A DNA stretch of 64,000 nucleotides from Capitella teleta (lineage: Eukaryota; Annelida; Polychaeta; Capitellidae), in contig KB305766.1 in assembly GCA_000328365.1 (NCBI GenBank), positions 512,130 through 576,129 of the forward strand. Direction: 5' to 3'. Position numbers and translations under genes: made by a program. Under the pieces are notes generated by a model that was given only the letters and a program-made list of their open reading frames with translations, did no database searches and was not told where the DNA came from. The stretch's first letter is position 1; each line of letters starts with the position of its first letter. Shown here in pieces: positions 11,023-24,200 of the stretch.

Positions 11023-11760
11023 ATGTTTTCTGATTACAATACGCCGTGGAGCGAATACAGAGCAATTACAAACGAAAAATCGAACTTTCTCCGATGCTTG
11101 CAAGACCACACAGCGGATCTCGCCCTGCAGAACACTCGAACTTGTCTGAGCATTGGTCCAGGATGTGGTGAGTCGGACGCTTTCATCGTCTCAAACCTGA
11201 TGCCTCAGCTGCAGAGATACATCGCTGTTGAACCAGATAAAGGAAACACCAAAGAACTGCTTCCAAGAGTCCTTGAAGCGCTACCTGTCGAGGGGAGAAT
11301 GGAGCTGTACTATTCATGTATTGAAGATGCCATCGGTCGTGTACATTGGCCCGTTGACGTGGTTTTGCTTCTGGAAGTCTTATATTACATCAAAGACTAT
11401 GAAGCTCTTTTTGAACGACTCAAGCGGCTGCTCAAACCAGGATCAAAGATTGTCGCCTCTTTACTCGGAAGTGACAATGATTTGTGCAAAGCTGTTGAGG
11501 CTTCAGGCCTGAAAAAATGGAATGATATGTGCAAAGTAGAAGAATTGATCAAGAGTTTGTATCCTGATGCAATGAGCACCTACATCACCATTCCTTGTTC
11601 AACTGACATCAAAGAGTTTACGGTCGGATCATTTAGCATCTTAACTGCAAATGCTGACGTTGGTGAAGACGATTTGGTTGAGTTCAAGAAATTGTTTACT
11701 GGATCAACAATTGTTGAATACGAACTTGATATTGGAATTTTTGAAATCAAGGTTGCATAA
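11023..11760 (+). CDS. Histamine N-methyltransferase-like SAM-dependent methyltransferase
   Basis: A single uninterrupted exon encodes 245 aa. The first ATG in frame is at 11023 (MFSDYNTPWSEY), and I prefer it because upstream codons contain no ATG. The SAM-binding motif I is LSIGPGCGESD with a GxGxG core. It is followed by AVEPD, whose acidic residue normally binds the ribose of SAM, and by VVLLLEVLYYIKDYE and FERLKRLLKPGSKIV, the usual post-motif segments. The fold and the N-terminal FSDY start resemble HNMT (human about 292 aa), but this protein is shorter and the amine substrate cannot be read from sequence. It is probably cytosolic, with no signal peptide or membrane segment. Being intronless, it may be a retrocopy-derived paralogue of an expanded family. 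Confidence 0.85.
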   Translation: MFSDYNTPWSEYRAITNEKSNFLRCLQDHTADLALQNTRTCLSIGPGCGESDAFIVSNLMPQLQRYIAVEPDKGNTKELLPRVLEALPVEGRMELYYSCIEDAIGRVHWPVDVVLLLEVLYYIKDYEALFERLKRLLKPGSKIVASLLGSDNDLCKAVEASGLKKWNDMCKVEELIKSLYPDAMSTYITIPCSTDIKEFTVGSFSILTANADVGEDDLVEFKKLFTGSTIVEYELDIGIFEIKVA

Positions 11761-12046
11761 TTTTGTAATTAATAATAATTAATATTAATTAATATTATGC
11801 AGAGACGAAGAAATAACCTGCGTATCCTTCCTTCACAACCGAAGCTCCGCACGAGTTTATTGCATTCCGAATGGGTGACGACGAAAAGCAAAAATCAAAA
11901 CCCTCTCAGAATGCGCATGGAAATTAAAACATGGCAAAAATGACACGAAAAAGAGTTTTTGCTAATCAAATATGTTTTTATATATTTCTATATATAACGT
12001 ATTCATCGAAGAATCGAAATAATCACAACACTCAAGACAGTGTTCC

Positions 12047-13519
12047 TTAATTTGCAAACAACGATAACATTATTATCATAATACTCATGGTTGACGCAAC
12101 ATGATGCGATGACTCATTCGCATTGTCCATTGTGTCCATCTCAGGAGGCGTTCCTTCAGTGACGTCATTTGGTCGGTTGTCCAAGACTCGTCGAAAGAGA
12201 GGAGTGATAGGATTTGAGAACGGATAACCAATGTCCCTTGTCAAGTTCAGAGCCCATTGACTGCTCTGGCGATCTTTGTAGGCTAACGTCATGACAGCTA
12301 CAACAGCTGTTGGGTAAAATAAATTATGAAATGGAATTGATGTTATCATGAACGCATACCTGATCTGTAGCCTGTACGACATTGAAACACGACTGGTTTC
12401 TTCACATTGAGCCATATGTCACTGTAGGCTTCCCATAACCTAATTTCGTAACCGTACGGTGCGCCTGAAATAACACAGCAAACAATCAAAACGGTGCAAT
12501 AATGCAAAAGTGTCCATCTCACCAACTGGAGTGTGAAGGTACTCAAACGCGTAGTTCTGGGTGATGTGGCTTCTCGCAATGGACTCATTGTAGCCTATGT
12601 GATCACCGTATTCCAGCTCATTCACTCGCTGGTAGTTGACGTCAGAGCCTTCAAAGATGAAATCGTTGGATTGGCTGACATTCAGACGCGTGTTCCTGAG
12701 TCGCGTCTCACTTTGACGTCCTCCGATTGCATAAGTACTGGTTCTGTCTCTGACGTTGAGCAATGTGACCTCCTCTTGGTCGGGGTTCCCATTATTTACC
12801 GCAGCCCGACGTAGGTTAATGTAGGTCTTGATTTGTCCTTCCAGCAGTGGAAGATAATTCGATTTAATTTGCCCAGATAGAAAGATACCATCAGCAATTG
12901 GACGCAGCCACCACATAGTCTGATACCATGGATGTTTTGGTACGGGTTGCTCAGTGGTTGATATAGCCATATTTGCAATTCTTGATACCGTTCCTATGAG
13001 TTTAGCTTGCCTGTAATAGTATCCCATGCTATCTCCGATTGTAAAGACATCTTCGGGACTGGTAGAGGGTCGGAATGTTGAGTCAGACAAAGTGTTGTTT
13101 AGTAAGTACAATAAGCTGATGAAGGTAGATTCAGCAGAATCCTTGCAGTGAAATAAAGTTGGTTGCTCGCGTGTTTGCATCAAATATGTCAAACTTTCAA
13201 GGGATTCCATGACGTCACCATCTTCAATAACGTCATATGACATTATTGAGAACGATTCCACTAATCGCTTTGCCGCCGTTGTGTTCGGGAGAATCTCAGG
13301 TCCGATGCTGGATTCATCGATAAAACTCCCAAGTGAAACCACACTTTTGAATCCTTCATTTGCAGCTTGTTTTAGCTGTGTCGATGTCAACCGACCTGCG
13401 GTGTATAATTTCCTGGAGATGATCCGCTTTGCCCACCAGGATTTTCTCTGAGGAAATGCGCCTAAAGTTTGAGACATGGTCACTCCCAGCATGGTGCACA
13501 GAATCACAAGCACCCTCAT
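12047..13519 (-). CDS. Secreted, probably GPI-anchored tandem BLH/DUF442-like phosphatase-domain protein
   Basis: Three exons (12523-13519, 12360-12464, 12047-12306) join in continuous phase to 453 aa. MRVLVILCTMLGVTMS is a signal peptide. Two repeats follow, each opening with the family's start: KLYTAGRLTSTQLKQAANEG (about 38-57) and GIFLSGQIKSNYLPLLEGQ (about 213-231, then INLR). The second carries FQCRTGYRS (Cys361, Gly364, Arg366), the C-x-x-G-x-R active-site loop of beta-lactamase-hydrolase-like phosphatases, split by an intron after Ser367. The first repeat has FHCKDSAEST at Cys125 and lacks the Gly and Arg, so it is probably inactive. The C-terminus is hydrophobic (STMSIMIIMLSLFAN) after a polar stretch, which suggests a GPI signal. 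Substrate unknown. A TTTAAA-like promoter element may lie near 13567. Confidence 0.8.
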
Positions 13520-13569
13520 GGTTAGGGTAAAGCAAAGACGCTGGGTTCTGTGGTTTGCTCACGCGTTTT

Positions 13570-15090
13570 AAACCGTAAATTAGAATTTAAACAAACTTCC
13601 TGGAAGCTAAGTTGACTTCCCTGTATGACGAAAGTTGATCACGATTTTCTCAACCTAACCCTTGCATCCGTGTGAAGATATGTCATCGCTGATTAAAGCG
13701 AGTGCAAGTGAATATTCCATGTGTGGAAGTGGGCATTGACAGCTTCGGCTTTAAATGCTCTAGCCATAGAATCGTGACGCCTTGGTGAGCTTTAGCCGGA
13801 GGTGGACAATTTTTCTTCGTTTTCTTATGAATGGCATTCCTAATTGCATGGCTATGTCAGAATTTAATGAACAATGAATGTAACCTTGACGAATTTATCA
13901 GTGCAGTCTTTATAACATTGCATACTTAATGCTTAATTGGTATAGAATCTAACGACATGTATAATTTTATGCTTGCTATCGCGTTGTTACATCATGAGTA
14001 TAGTTATAATTATATCCTGGTTGCACAATTAATCTGGACACTTGCCAAACATTCGATAATTGAATTAATATCGCAACCTATTTTAGGATATCTCTGAATA
14101 TTGGAAACCTGGAGTTTAAAGATTGTAATATTGACAAAAATAGACCTTTCTGCAAAGAAGCCATATATGCAATGATATTAATCCACATCATTGCATATAT
14201 GTTTTTATTTGTTCAAAATGCTTAGAGGCATGGAAAATTAGGTTTTACATCTCCCTTAGGAATTTTGAGGTCGAAGGTCGAAGGTCAATGTCACAGTGAT
14301 TTTTCTAGGTTTCAAACAGGATCGATGAAAGCTCATTCATTATTGAAACAAGAGTCTTGTAGTTAGCAGAAAACGATTCAGTGCTACAATATTAACAATA
14401 AAGTACTGTTCTACTACTTCGCTAGGATGCATCGTTCTTATAAGCAATCGTGCATAACAGGCATTTTCATTCTCTAAAAGGCCGACACCTCAGTGGTTAT
14501 GCCAGTTGTCGCACAAGTCTATATATGCAACAACTTGAAAGAGTTCCACCAAGAACTGTAATCATAAGTTTATAACAAAGCACGGCAGCCTGACCCCAGC
14601 CCAGTGAGCCCAGTCACTGATCAAGACACGAACCAGAGGACAAGCTACCGATTCTGAGAAAGGAAATGAGAACATGCAGTCATAATGTCCCTGGAAACAA
14701 GACAAATGATTATTGAGTTTCTAAAGCTATGCACCCCCCCCCCTTCCCTTCCAAATAAAAAAGTTAATTCATTCTGTCCGGCTCATGGCCTTCGTGAATA
14801 TGCATCGCATGCGCCGAGTGTAGTGTCGGCATAACAAAAGAGACTTGTTTCTTTTGCATCGAAGTACATCTATATCATTGGTAGAGATGCCATATCGATA
14901 CATGTACACATTATGGTGTTAAAAGACTTGATATAATTATAAATGAAAGGTCCTTTTCCCGAAACTTATCGTTATAGCTGCGTGTATGCAAATAATTCAT
15001 TTTTGTATTGCGCAATTTATCCACCTTTTATGTCTATTTCTTTGGTTATAAGGTCTTCATTTTAAGTCTCGATCTAAGAGACTCGACGTT
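13570..15090. other. No gene seen
   Basis: AT-rich intergenic sequence. A short AGGTCGAAGGTCGAAGGTCA run lies at about 14269-14287 and a C9 tract near 14733. No domain, tRNA or repeat family was recognised otherwise. Confidence 0.6.
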
Positions 15091-15094
15091 GGTA

Positions 15095-15165
15095 TGTAGT
15101 CACCCTGGGAATCGAACCCCCTTACTCTTGGATTGTAAGTCCAACGCTTTACCACTGAGGTATGT
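15095..15165 (-). repeat. tRNA-like sequence (SINE head or tRNA pseudogene)
   Basis: On the minus strand an A-box-like CTCAGTGGTAAAGCG is followed by a 5-bp anticodon stem around CTTACAA (anticodon UAC, valine-like) and a T-arm with GGGTTCGATTCCCA. The 5' sequence does not pair with the 3' acceptor side, so a working tRNA is unlikely. It does not match the other SINE family in this window. Confidence 0.55.
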
Positions 15166-15302
15166 ATATCATATAGGCCTACTTGTGGTGCACTACGGGC
15201 ATAATGGTCAGTAAAGTTGTTTCGAAATTATCTCAACTTACCTCACAGAACACTCCTTTTCTGCCTCACCATAGTAAATGATTATTTGGCAAAAACGGTT
15301 GC

Positions 15303-15356
15303 TTCAAACTCATGCTTCCTGCAATTTATAGATTTTACAGGAAGCATGAGTTTGAA
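15303..15356. repeat. Perfect 19-bp inverted repeat with 16-nt loop
   Basis: TTCAAACTCATGCTTCCTG at 15303-15321 is exactly complementary to 15338-15356. The spacer is AT-rich. It lies about 530 bp beyond the GRIP stop codon on the minus strand, just past likely poly(A) signals. Confidence 0.9.
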
Positions 15357-15457
15357 AGATTATCAAGCTCAAGATTATTAAGCTCAAGATGCACCCATCG
15401 AAAATTATTTATCGAATTAAAGGAATGTACAATGTGAAAATGTTGATATAAATGATA

Positions 15458-15468
15458 TTTATTTTATT
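15458..15468 (-). terminator. Candidate poly(A) signals of GRIP
   Basis: Two overlapping AATAAA hexamers on the minus strand (15458-15463 and 15463-15468) lie about 425 nt past the stop codon at 15890-15892. The 3' UTR between is AT-rich with no competing gene. Confidence 0.4.
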
Positions 15469-15889
15469 AAAAGCAATAAGCTACAAAAAGTCAAACTGCT
15501 TTTTTTCTCGTGGTTGTCATCGACACAATAAACTAAATTAAAAGAAATGTTGACAACAAAATTCAAGTGTTTTCCGATTATGATTAATGATTAAATTATT
15601 TTGAGGAATGAAAAATGACTTCAAACAAGAAAAAAAACGCAGAAAAAAAATCTTCATTTTTTTTTTTCTTGTGTTATGAACAGAATACAAAAAGTGTAGT
15701 AAAGTGAAAAACAAAGAACACTTGAAGTATCAGTAGAAAGTAAGAAAAAATCTAAATGCACCGACAAGATCCGTAGCGGCCATCTTAACTTCACCAAACA
15801 TGTCCGTGACTCAAGACCCCGAACGATTGGCTCAGATGAGCTTCTTGGTGCACAGCGCGAGAAGAGAAAAGCCAAAGACCTTTTGAACC

Positions 15890-18800
15890 TCAAACATTCC
15901 TCTGGTTTGGCTGGAGGTCTTGTGGCTCCCAGACACCATCCTCCTCCTCATCTATGATCGACGAACTTGACCCGCCAAGACGCTTAACTTGGGTTTTAGA
16001 TGAGAATTGCACGGACTGTTTGTGTTGGAGGTTCACCAGCGACATTGTGGCCGCGAGGGGGTTTCGACTGACGACAAGTTCTACCTGGTTACCGGATTGA
16101 ATGATGAGTGGCACGACCTGCTGACAGTCTAAATCTTTCGTTTTGATGCCATTCACCTGGAAAGAACAGAGCTCAACTCAGTGACGCCAGACACGGCTAA
16201 CACTTACTTGCAGAACGCGGTCGAACTGACGTAAGACTCCCGAGCGATCAGCGGGACCACCAGGTCGAATAGCACTCAGGTAGACGCCCTTTTCGTAGAC
16301 ACCGTCGGACAAACCGAAACCAAAATCCTCGCTGTCTCTCAATTTGCAAAGATTCGCCTTAAACAGTTCCATTGGTGTTGGTGTGAAGATATTCTGCAGC
16401 TGTTCTTCTACTTCTTGCAGATGCATGGCAGCTGTCATCACAGAGTTCTCTGGACAGCTGTCAGTCACCGCAATCGGTTTCGGTCGGACTCTGTCGTCGA
16501 AGTCCGTCACTGCCGTGATGGCAGTCAGGCCGCCAATGGCGGAAAGTTCGTCCATGGCTGCAGAAAGTTCATCGGTTAGATCACTGGTGTCCACGGGGCG
16601 GTGAATTTGGATCGGAACACGGGTTCGTCGAGCGTCTGGCGGGAGGAGGTATTCACGGTTAGGGATCTGCAGGGGCGGAGGTGGAGGTGGGAAACAGTCG
16701 GAGTTGGCGTCGGAATTCGCGCCACCAGCGGCAGCTTCAGCGGTCTCGTTGATCACAAGGTCAGAGTTTCTCAGTTTGTCCAGTTCATCCAGCTGTTTCG
16801 ACCATTCGTCAATACTGGATGTCATGCTGTGCGGTGCATCCGCGTAGTTGGATGGGGTCGGCGTCTCGAATTGACCATCAAGGTCATTAAAGGACGTTGC
16901 ACCTTGCGGTGGGGTATCCGGATGCTCCACCGATCCGTCTTTGGTTCCAGCTGAATGAGCTCCTGAACTGGAACAGGACGAAGCTGTAAAATAGAAACAT
17001 ATCCACCGTAAATTGCAACGAAAACTTGGGAAAATAAGTCATTCCCGCAACCGGCTGTAAAGTTGAGGTGTGAAACAACCAAAACTCACTGTGAAGGAGG
17101 AGGCAGATTGGAGATTAAAATGAGGAGCTGCCCCTCCCTGAGGAGGATCACCCAAAGGCACTGAACACCACAATAAACACGAACAAAGAAACCAACCGTC
17201 GTGCATGTGATGTTGCTGGATTTCATCAGAGGTCGGTCGACTTCCAGGTTTCACAGAATCCAGTCCAGAACTATCCCAAGATTCTAAGGCACTATCTACA
17301 CTCTGTGTAAGAAAACACGACATTCAGTGCAAGGTGAAGGTTGTAAATTTTAAGTTATTACAATATACGTATAACAAAAGGGTGATGGCTCACCTCAATA
17401 CTTACATCATGCGACTGTCCTGAGCCGTTTCGCTCACCTGCACAGAGAAGCAGGATCAAATAACAAAGAAAATTAGGATTAATCTCTCATGTGTGGCATC
17501 AGTAACTGACCTTTGTCTGAGGAGCGGCGAGTGATTTTGAGCGTGAGGACATCATTGGTGTTCTGCATGAGTTGGATGGCCCGCGACAGAGGCTGGCCCC
17601 TGAGTGATTCGCCATTGATGGCCATCAAACAATCGCCCACGCGGAGGGCACCAGTCCTACAGAACGAAAAACAGGTATACATTAAACTGCGGTGATTTCA
17701 CACTTACTTGTGTGCAATGCTGCCTGGTTGGAGTCCAGACACGACGACCGGGGTGAAGGGTTCCTCACTGCCATCAATGGTGATTCCGAGTGGACCACTG
17801 GTCTTTGGCAGCTCCACAGTGAACACGATTGAGGTCTTTGGGTCTGGTTCATCTGCAGGTAGCAGTATATGCAGCGCTGTATAACATCTCGCTCTAACAC
17901 TGACCAACAAAATCTTCGTCTTTCTGGATTTTCAGTTTGACGATGTCTTCGGTGTTTTGCAGAACCTGCGCGGCGTCCTCCAAAGTGCAGTTGTCCATTC
18001 TGACGTTGCCAATAGCAACTAATCTGTCTCCCGGCTGAATGGTGCCGGTTCTGTGCCGCAGCAAAATCATCGCTCTTGGTGGGAGTTAGTAATAATCAAT
18101 AGAACAAACCTGTGAGCCACGCTGCCTTTCTTTACATCTGAAATTATCAACGGTTCGCTATCCTTCCTGTTGCTCGAAGCTGCAATCATTGAACATAGCG
18201 CAGGTTGAAGTAACTTAACAGTTGATCATAATATGATACCTGAAATGGTGATGCCAAGACCAGCTCCCCTTTTTGGCAGCTTGACTGCAAATATTCCGCT
18301 GCTTGGAACGATCGATTCTGTGGAGAGGAACGATAAAGGTGAGCATTGTGAACAGTCTGGATTAACGTCATACCAGCAACGTCAAATTCCACGGTTATGA
18401 TGACTTTAGAGCGCAGTTCATTGAGCATTTCCAATGCTTCTTGCAGACTGCGATGCTCCAGGTATTGACCGTTGATAGCGAGGACACGATCGCCCTCTTG
18501 GAGGACCCCACATCTGGAAGAGGAGGTGGAATATAATTTAAATCTAACGCTTAGAGGCAACTGACCTTTCTGCTGAACTCTTGGGTTCAATGTGACTGAT
18601 GATGGGCGGATCGATCAGCTCCTCTTGCAAGTGACCTCCACTGTCCAAGGTCAATCCGAAACCCTTTTGAGGGTCACCGTGGATGAGGACTTCCGTGACT
18701 TCCTGGTGGCACACGTGAGGTCCATGTTTGGTCAGTGTTGCGGTACTGTAGTTGGTTCCCATCGACGCCAACGAACCTGCGAAATGACAATTTTAACTGA

Positions 18801-21137
18801 GGACCAATTCGGGTCAAAACCAGGAAGACAGCAAAATAGTGAAACAACACACAAACTAAACACGCTCTGACGTGCTTAGAAATTCTGCCTATAACAACAT
18901 ACAAGAACGACGATATAATTATAAACGGGAGTAAATCATATAAATAATAATGATAATCATGATAACCATGCATAATCACAGCACATGCATGTCATCATTT
19001 TAACCCATGCTTATTGTACCAGAGTATGGCGCGGATGAAACGAGGTTACGTTCGATCGTCCCAGATGGAGACGGTGACGTCACTTCGAAAGGAATGCCTG
19101 GGGAATTTCGTCAGTACTCTTGTAAGAGGTACTGAGTCAGTATACACTCACTGTTGGAGGAGCGGCGCTGACGACTGTTCCATCCGGTAGAGCGCAGTGT
19201 GGTTGACTGCTGACTTCGCAGACTGCCTGTGTTCGATTGACCGGGGTTAGATATCGCTGAGCCCACTTGCGTCGTGAGGGAGGTGCATGTCGCGCTGGAT
19301 TGCAGACTGGTGAAGCTGGTTAAGCTCGGACTTGGTTGTTTGGTTAAAGTGCCATTGGCTGCGAGTAAAAAGGTCAAAGGTCATAATAATGTCACTATGT
19401 ATTCACTAACCCATTGATTTGTGCATCGGTTGTATCTGGAGCCGTACAACATCGGATACATTGTATTTGAGGAGGTGAGTGGCTTTACCGACAGTCAAGT
19501 GCTGCACACTGGCGTCATCTACACTGAGTATGTGATCGCCGACGTGCAGCGCTCCGCACCTGCGAAACAAAACAAAAATTACACAGTGGTCAAGCAATTG
19601 CAAAGGTACTGACCGGTCAGCTATGGACGCTGGAACCACAGAGTCGATCTTCAGTACAGGATGACCATTGACTAAGCTTCCCGCTGATAGAGTTATGCCG
19701 AGGTTCGAACCCGGGGCTTTGTCAATCTCGACCAAGAGGGGCCCTGTGGCATTCTGTACGGCTTCTATGAAAGTCATGACAGTTGTAATGCATATTCATG
19801 ATATGTATAATTATGCGCACCCAAGACTGAGACGTCATATTCGATGAGGAATCTTGCCTCTTGGTTGGAGTTACGTAATAAGGACAGGGCTTCGGACAGC
19901 GTGCACTGTGTGACCTTGACCCCATTGATGGCCAGTAATCGATCGCCAATCTTGATTGTACCCTCCCTGAGAAAGAAAACGCAATGAATAGATTGTTCAC
20001 AACGAGGAGGCATGGGAAGGAAGTAGACATCCGATCGAGTTGAGTGAGTGATGGGGTTTTACGGCTCCACCCAATCCGATCGGATGATACGGGCGCCAGC
20101 ACCCGATCGAGGTGCATCCTACAGCTAAGCCTGCTACGCTTGGTATGTGAAGCAGGGCAGCTGCACATCTGTTGAACGGGTAATCCGATCGCTCTATGAC
20201 CCAATTGCGAGCAGATTTCAATGATCTTTTGAGCTAATTGGGACATTTGAGTACTGGTTCTTACTGAACACTAGAGTGCCCACTCTGGATCAAAGGGAGG
20301 AAGGAAGCTCATCACATACTCCCAGTGCCACTATAACTCAACATACCATACCAGAAAGCATAATATGCGCTCCAGATTGACCATGCATGCATTAATAAGA
20401 AATGGTCAAGATAGGTCCATATAACCCTACTGCCTCTACAGCGTAAGATCGCCTTCCGAAATGTGAGATATAATTTGCAACATTAGTATTCTTCACAAAC
20501 AGGCGTACCAGTGATGAACGGAATGGCACATACAGGAAACACGCGCAACAGGCCGCATTGGCTTGCGGTCAAGGAGATTCCGGCGTTCAAAGAGAGATGG
20601 AATATGATGGATATGAACAGCAAGAACTTCTTGCGAGTATGAATTGAATCTGGCATCTTACTGCGCATCGTCCATGCAAACACGGCTTGAAACGCGCGCG
20701 CAACACGGTGCCACTGTTGCAGTAGACAGTATGTTTTGTGCATGGTGAATTTCAGTAGACGGTAGATAACATTATCAGAATATATTGCCTCGTGAAATCC
20801 ATCTGAAGAATAGCTTTAGATTTGTTGAAAGATTATCTGTAATGACGTTCCTGTAGATCAATAATGGGAACGTGGTGAGCATAACTCGAAAAGCAGGTTT
20901 AGTTAATAGAGGTCGAATACTAGAACAAGATGAGGGGAGTTTGCTAAACGTAGGTCGACATCAAATCCAGAGATCACTCTCCATGCACGACAACATCAAC
21001 GAACAAACAGCCTTGTAAGTTGAAATCGCAAACACAAAAAAAAAAAAATATATATATAAAAAATGTTTTTTTTTAATGTAATAATTTATTTATTTATTTA
21101 TTAATTTATTTAATTAATTAATTGATTAAATAATTGA

Positions 21138-21213
<76 letters not shown>

Positions 21214-24200
21214 ATACAAAAAACAAAGGCGACAGGTTCGTTTTACTTTGTTCCACTTTTTTTTTTTTTTTTTTTTTTTTGTGCCACATAATATAATCTC
21301 GGCATAACTTTAGTCACACTGTGAACAGGGGAATTAGACTTCTCACGGGAGAAAATAATATAAACATAAATTAATGATGCGGATGAAAGGAGTTGATTAA
21401 TGCGCCATGAACAAAACGTCACGGCGTAGAATAGATTGCAAGACATCCTTCAATCGTTTGCCCTTCTCGGAATTCGCTCGTTCGAGTTTTTCATTGTGGA
21501 AAAATACAGGGAAAACAATAGGCGCCATTGTTATCGGAGCTTCTGTTTAAGAAATATGTAGGAAGGGAAAAAACCGAGTCAGATAACAGTTTGATTCGTG
21601 AGATAACAGACCTGATTTCACTTTGATGCGCGCGAAACCTGTTCTCTCGACGAAAAATCACGAGGGCGGGTTGTCGTCACCTCGACGGCGCATGCGCGGA
21701 AACTTTCGTTTCCTGTATCCGGTTTCTCAGACAACGCGGCGATTGGACATTGCAACACGCCTCGAACGGGCACTTCTCGGCTAGCATATACACACAACGT
21801 GATATCTCAATCACTGGGTTGAGGTACGATATTAATCAAGTGGCAAACTATGTGGTAAAGGTATTCATACGATTATATTCCAGCGTCACGAAATTACAGG
21901 ATAATAAGAAATAGCGTCGATCGTTAATAACGAGACAGAAAGAGATAAAGAGATGGGCAGCGTACATTGATCAGACACAGAGTAGAGTTCCTATTACAAG
22001 AGATGCGACATAGGCGTTCCGGAAGTTAGCAGATCACGTGACCGCAGGCGCCATTTGGCTTCCAAACAACGCCTCAGCATCAATAGTCTGTATTAGCTGA
22101 ATGCTTGTGGCTCATCATTAAAGGGCTTCTAACACAGAGGGAGTTTTATCGCCAACACAACTCCCTCAAGAACGCCGCACTGACTTCTTCATTTGATGGG
22201 CAAATGCAGAACATTTTTTTTGTTGTGTACAAAACAGGCGGAGATGCCAACAGGGATGGGGAAGAAGCTAGGAGAGTGTGTTGTGATAAATCACAAGCGA
22301 ATTGAGAAAGAAAGAAGTGCGGATAGGGAGAAAACAGACGATAGAATTAGGAGAGGGGGCTGGGTTTACCTGTCCGCTGAGCTGCCTAATCGTACTTGGG
22401 TGATGACCAAGGGGCGGCATCTGACAGGATCACCGTGGATTCCTCCGCGCAGGACGAAACCAAAAGTAGATCCCTCCTTATCCAAAGTTACCTCAATTCG
22501 TTTGCACATTACAGAGAAGGAACTGCTTTCCGCTGCAACACAACACGATGTAATGACGTCATAATTGCGCTGATAACTTACGAGGCTCAGGTAGCACGTA
22601 TTCCACCTCCAATTTGACTTCATCGCCAGAATTACGTAACAGATTCGCCACTTGGTCATATCGCAGCTGAGGCGTGCGGCGGCCGTTTACAGAAATTATG
22701 TAGTCACCTACTTCAAGTTGGTCACTTCTGAGAAAAACAAAAAGACATCAAGACAGTGATAACCTCCTAATAAGAGAGCTCCTTTTACTGACTGGATATA
22801 TTATACTAGCAGTGTACATGCATGCAGATCAAAATTCTAAATAAAAGTGACCTACTTGAAGAGCTAGTACATGTGCACTCAACAAGTCGATTTTATACTG
22901 GTCTCATTACAAACCTGTGCGCTATTCCTCCCGGTCGCAGATAAGAAACCCTTGCCCGACTCTCTTTGTCCACACCCCCTGAAGGAGAAACACACACAAA
23001 AAGAGAATAAGTGAAATGCTTATAATCATATAGTGGTAATCATAATAGGTCAACCTCACTAAAGATCTCTGAATTATTTTTGACTTTTTTGTGGATATGA
23101 AAACTAACACATCTGCTGCATATCAATTGCGCCCAGTAATTCCCGGAATGTGTTCAATGCAAAGCACCATGTCATCTAGATTTGGAGCAATAATGCAATC
23201 ATATCCGATAGCGAGAATTCAGCTGAACTAATCTAGCGGAGGATGAGCATCCCATGAGGAGGAATCAATGCCACTTGGCTAAGCATAAACTATCCCTGTT
23301 AAAACAACATCCATTAATTAAGCTTCAGTCAAACCAGCTGCTCAGGCAATCTAATCATGTGATGCTATTTAGACCAATCAGATATCACCTTGGTGAAAAG
23401 CGCGGGAAAGTGGTACCGTTCTCGCCAAGAAGCATCAAGGTATTTATAGTTAAAGGCTCAGCCAAGCAGAACTGAAGCCCTCGAAGGAGAGAAAGAGCCA
23501 GATCGTGTTAGTACTGATGAAATAAATGGCTTAACAGAATCCTCAACTCAACAAGGTCATTTAAAGGGTAAATTTCAGACCACAATAAACTGCAGCATTC
23601 GGTATAATTTATCCAGACCAGACTCAGAATGACTTCTGCATATGCAGATTCTGAATCGAGAAACCGTTCAACCCCTGCATAGCAGACATTGCACTAAATT
23701 CAGAACCAATGAGGCCTTCTATCTAGGATCGAGCACTGCTTGAATAGATTTATCAGAAAATCAGATCGACGGCTCCATCACCTGGAGCAGGTAGGCCACT
23801 CTGATGACCTCGCTACCATCCGATGCATTTGACCCGATTCACAGCCACACTACTTCCAAGTACTTTAGAAGAGCACAAGCTGATCGGAGCATCCGATGAG
23901 AAATACACCTCAGGTGTTTTTTTTCTAGGAATGAACGTGTTTATCGCGTGTTAAAGCCATCGAAAGCATCTCAGAGCAAAAGCCGCAGCACTTGACTGGA
24001 GCGCTAATTCCACACTTGAACCCCTCAGCGGGGTGCGGCCTGGAATCGATCGATCGACTCATCACTTCGAGGTTTTCCACGCGGAAACTGTGAAAACGAT
24101 TCAGTCGGCTGATCAGAGGACTCAAGTCAGTCAAACAGTATGACTCAATTTCAATTTCGCTATCGGGTTATCATATTATCAATGATTTGAGAGCTAGAAA

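Noticed and set aside
15095-15165. Functional tRNA-Val
   Set aside because: The T-arm and anticodon arm are present, but the acceptor stem does not pair, so it is called tRNA-like only.
16822-17082. Alternative GRIP reading frame at the start of the 777-nt-class exon
   Set aside because: Phase from the preceding exon (17197-17302) selects the other frame, which continues into PDZ7.
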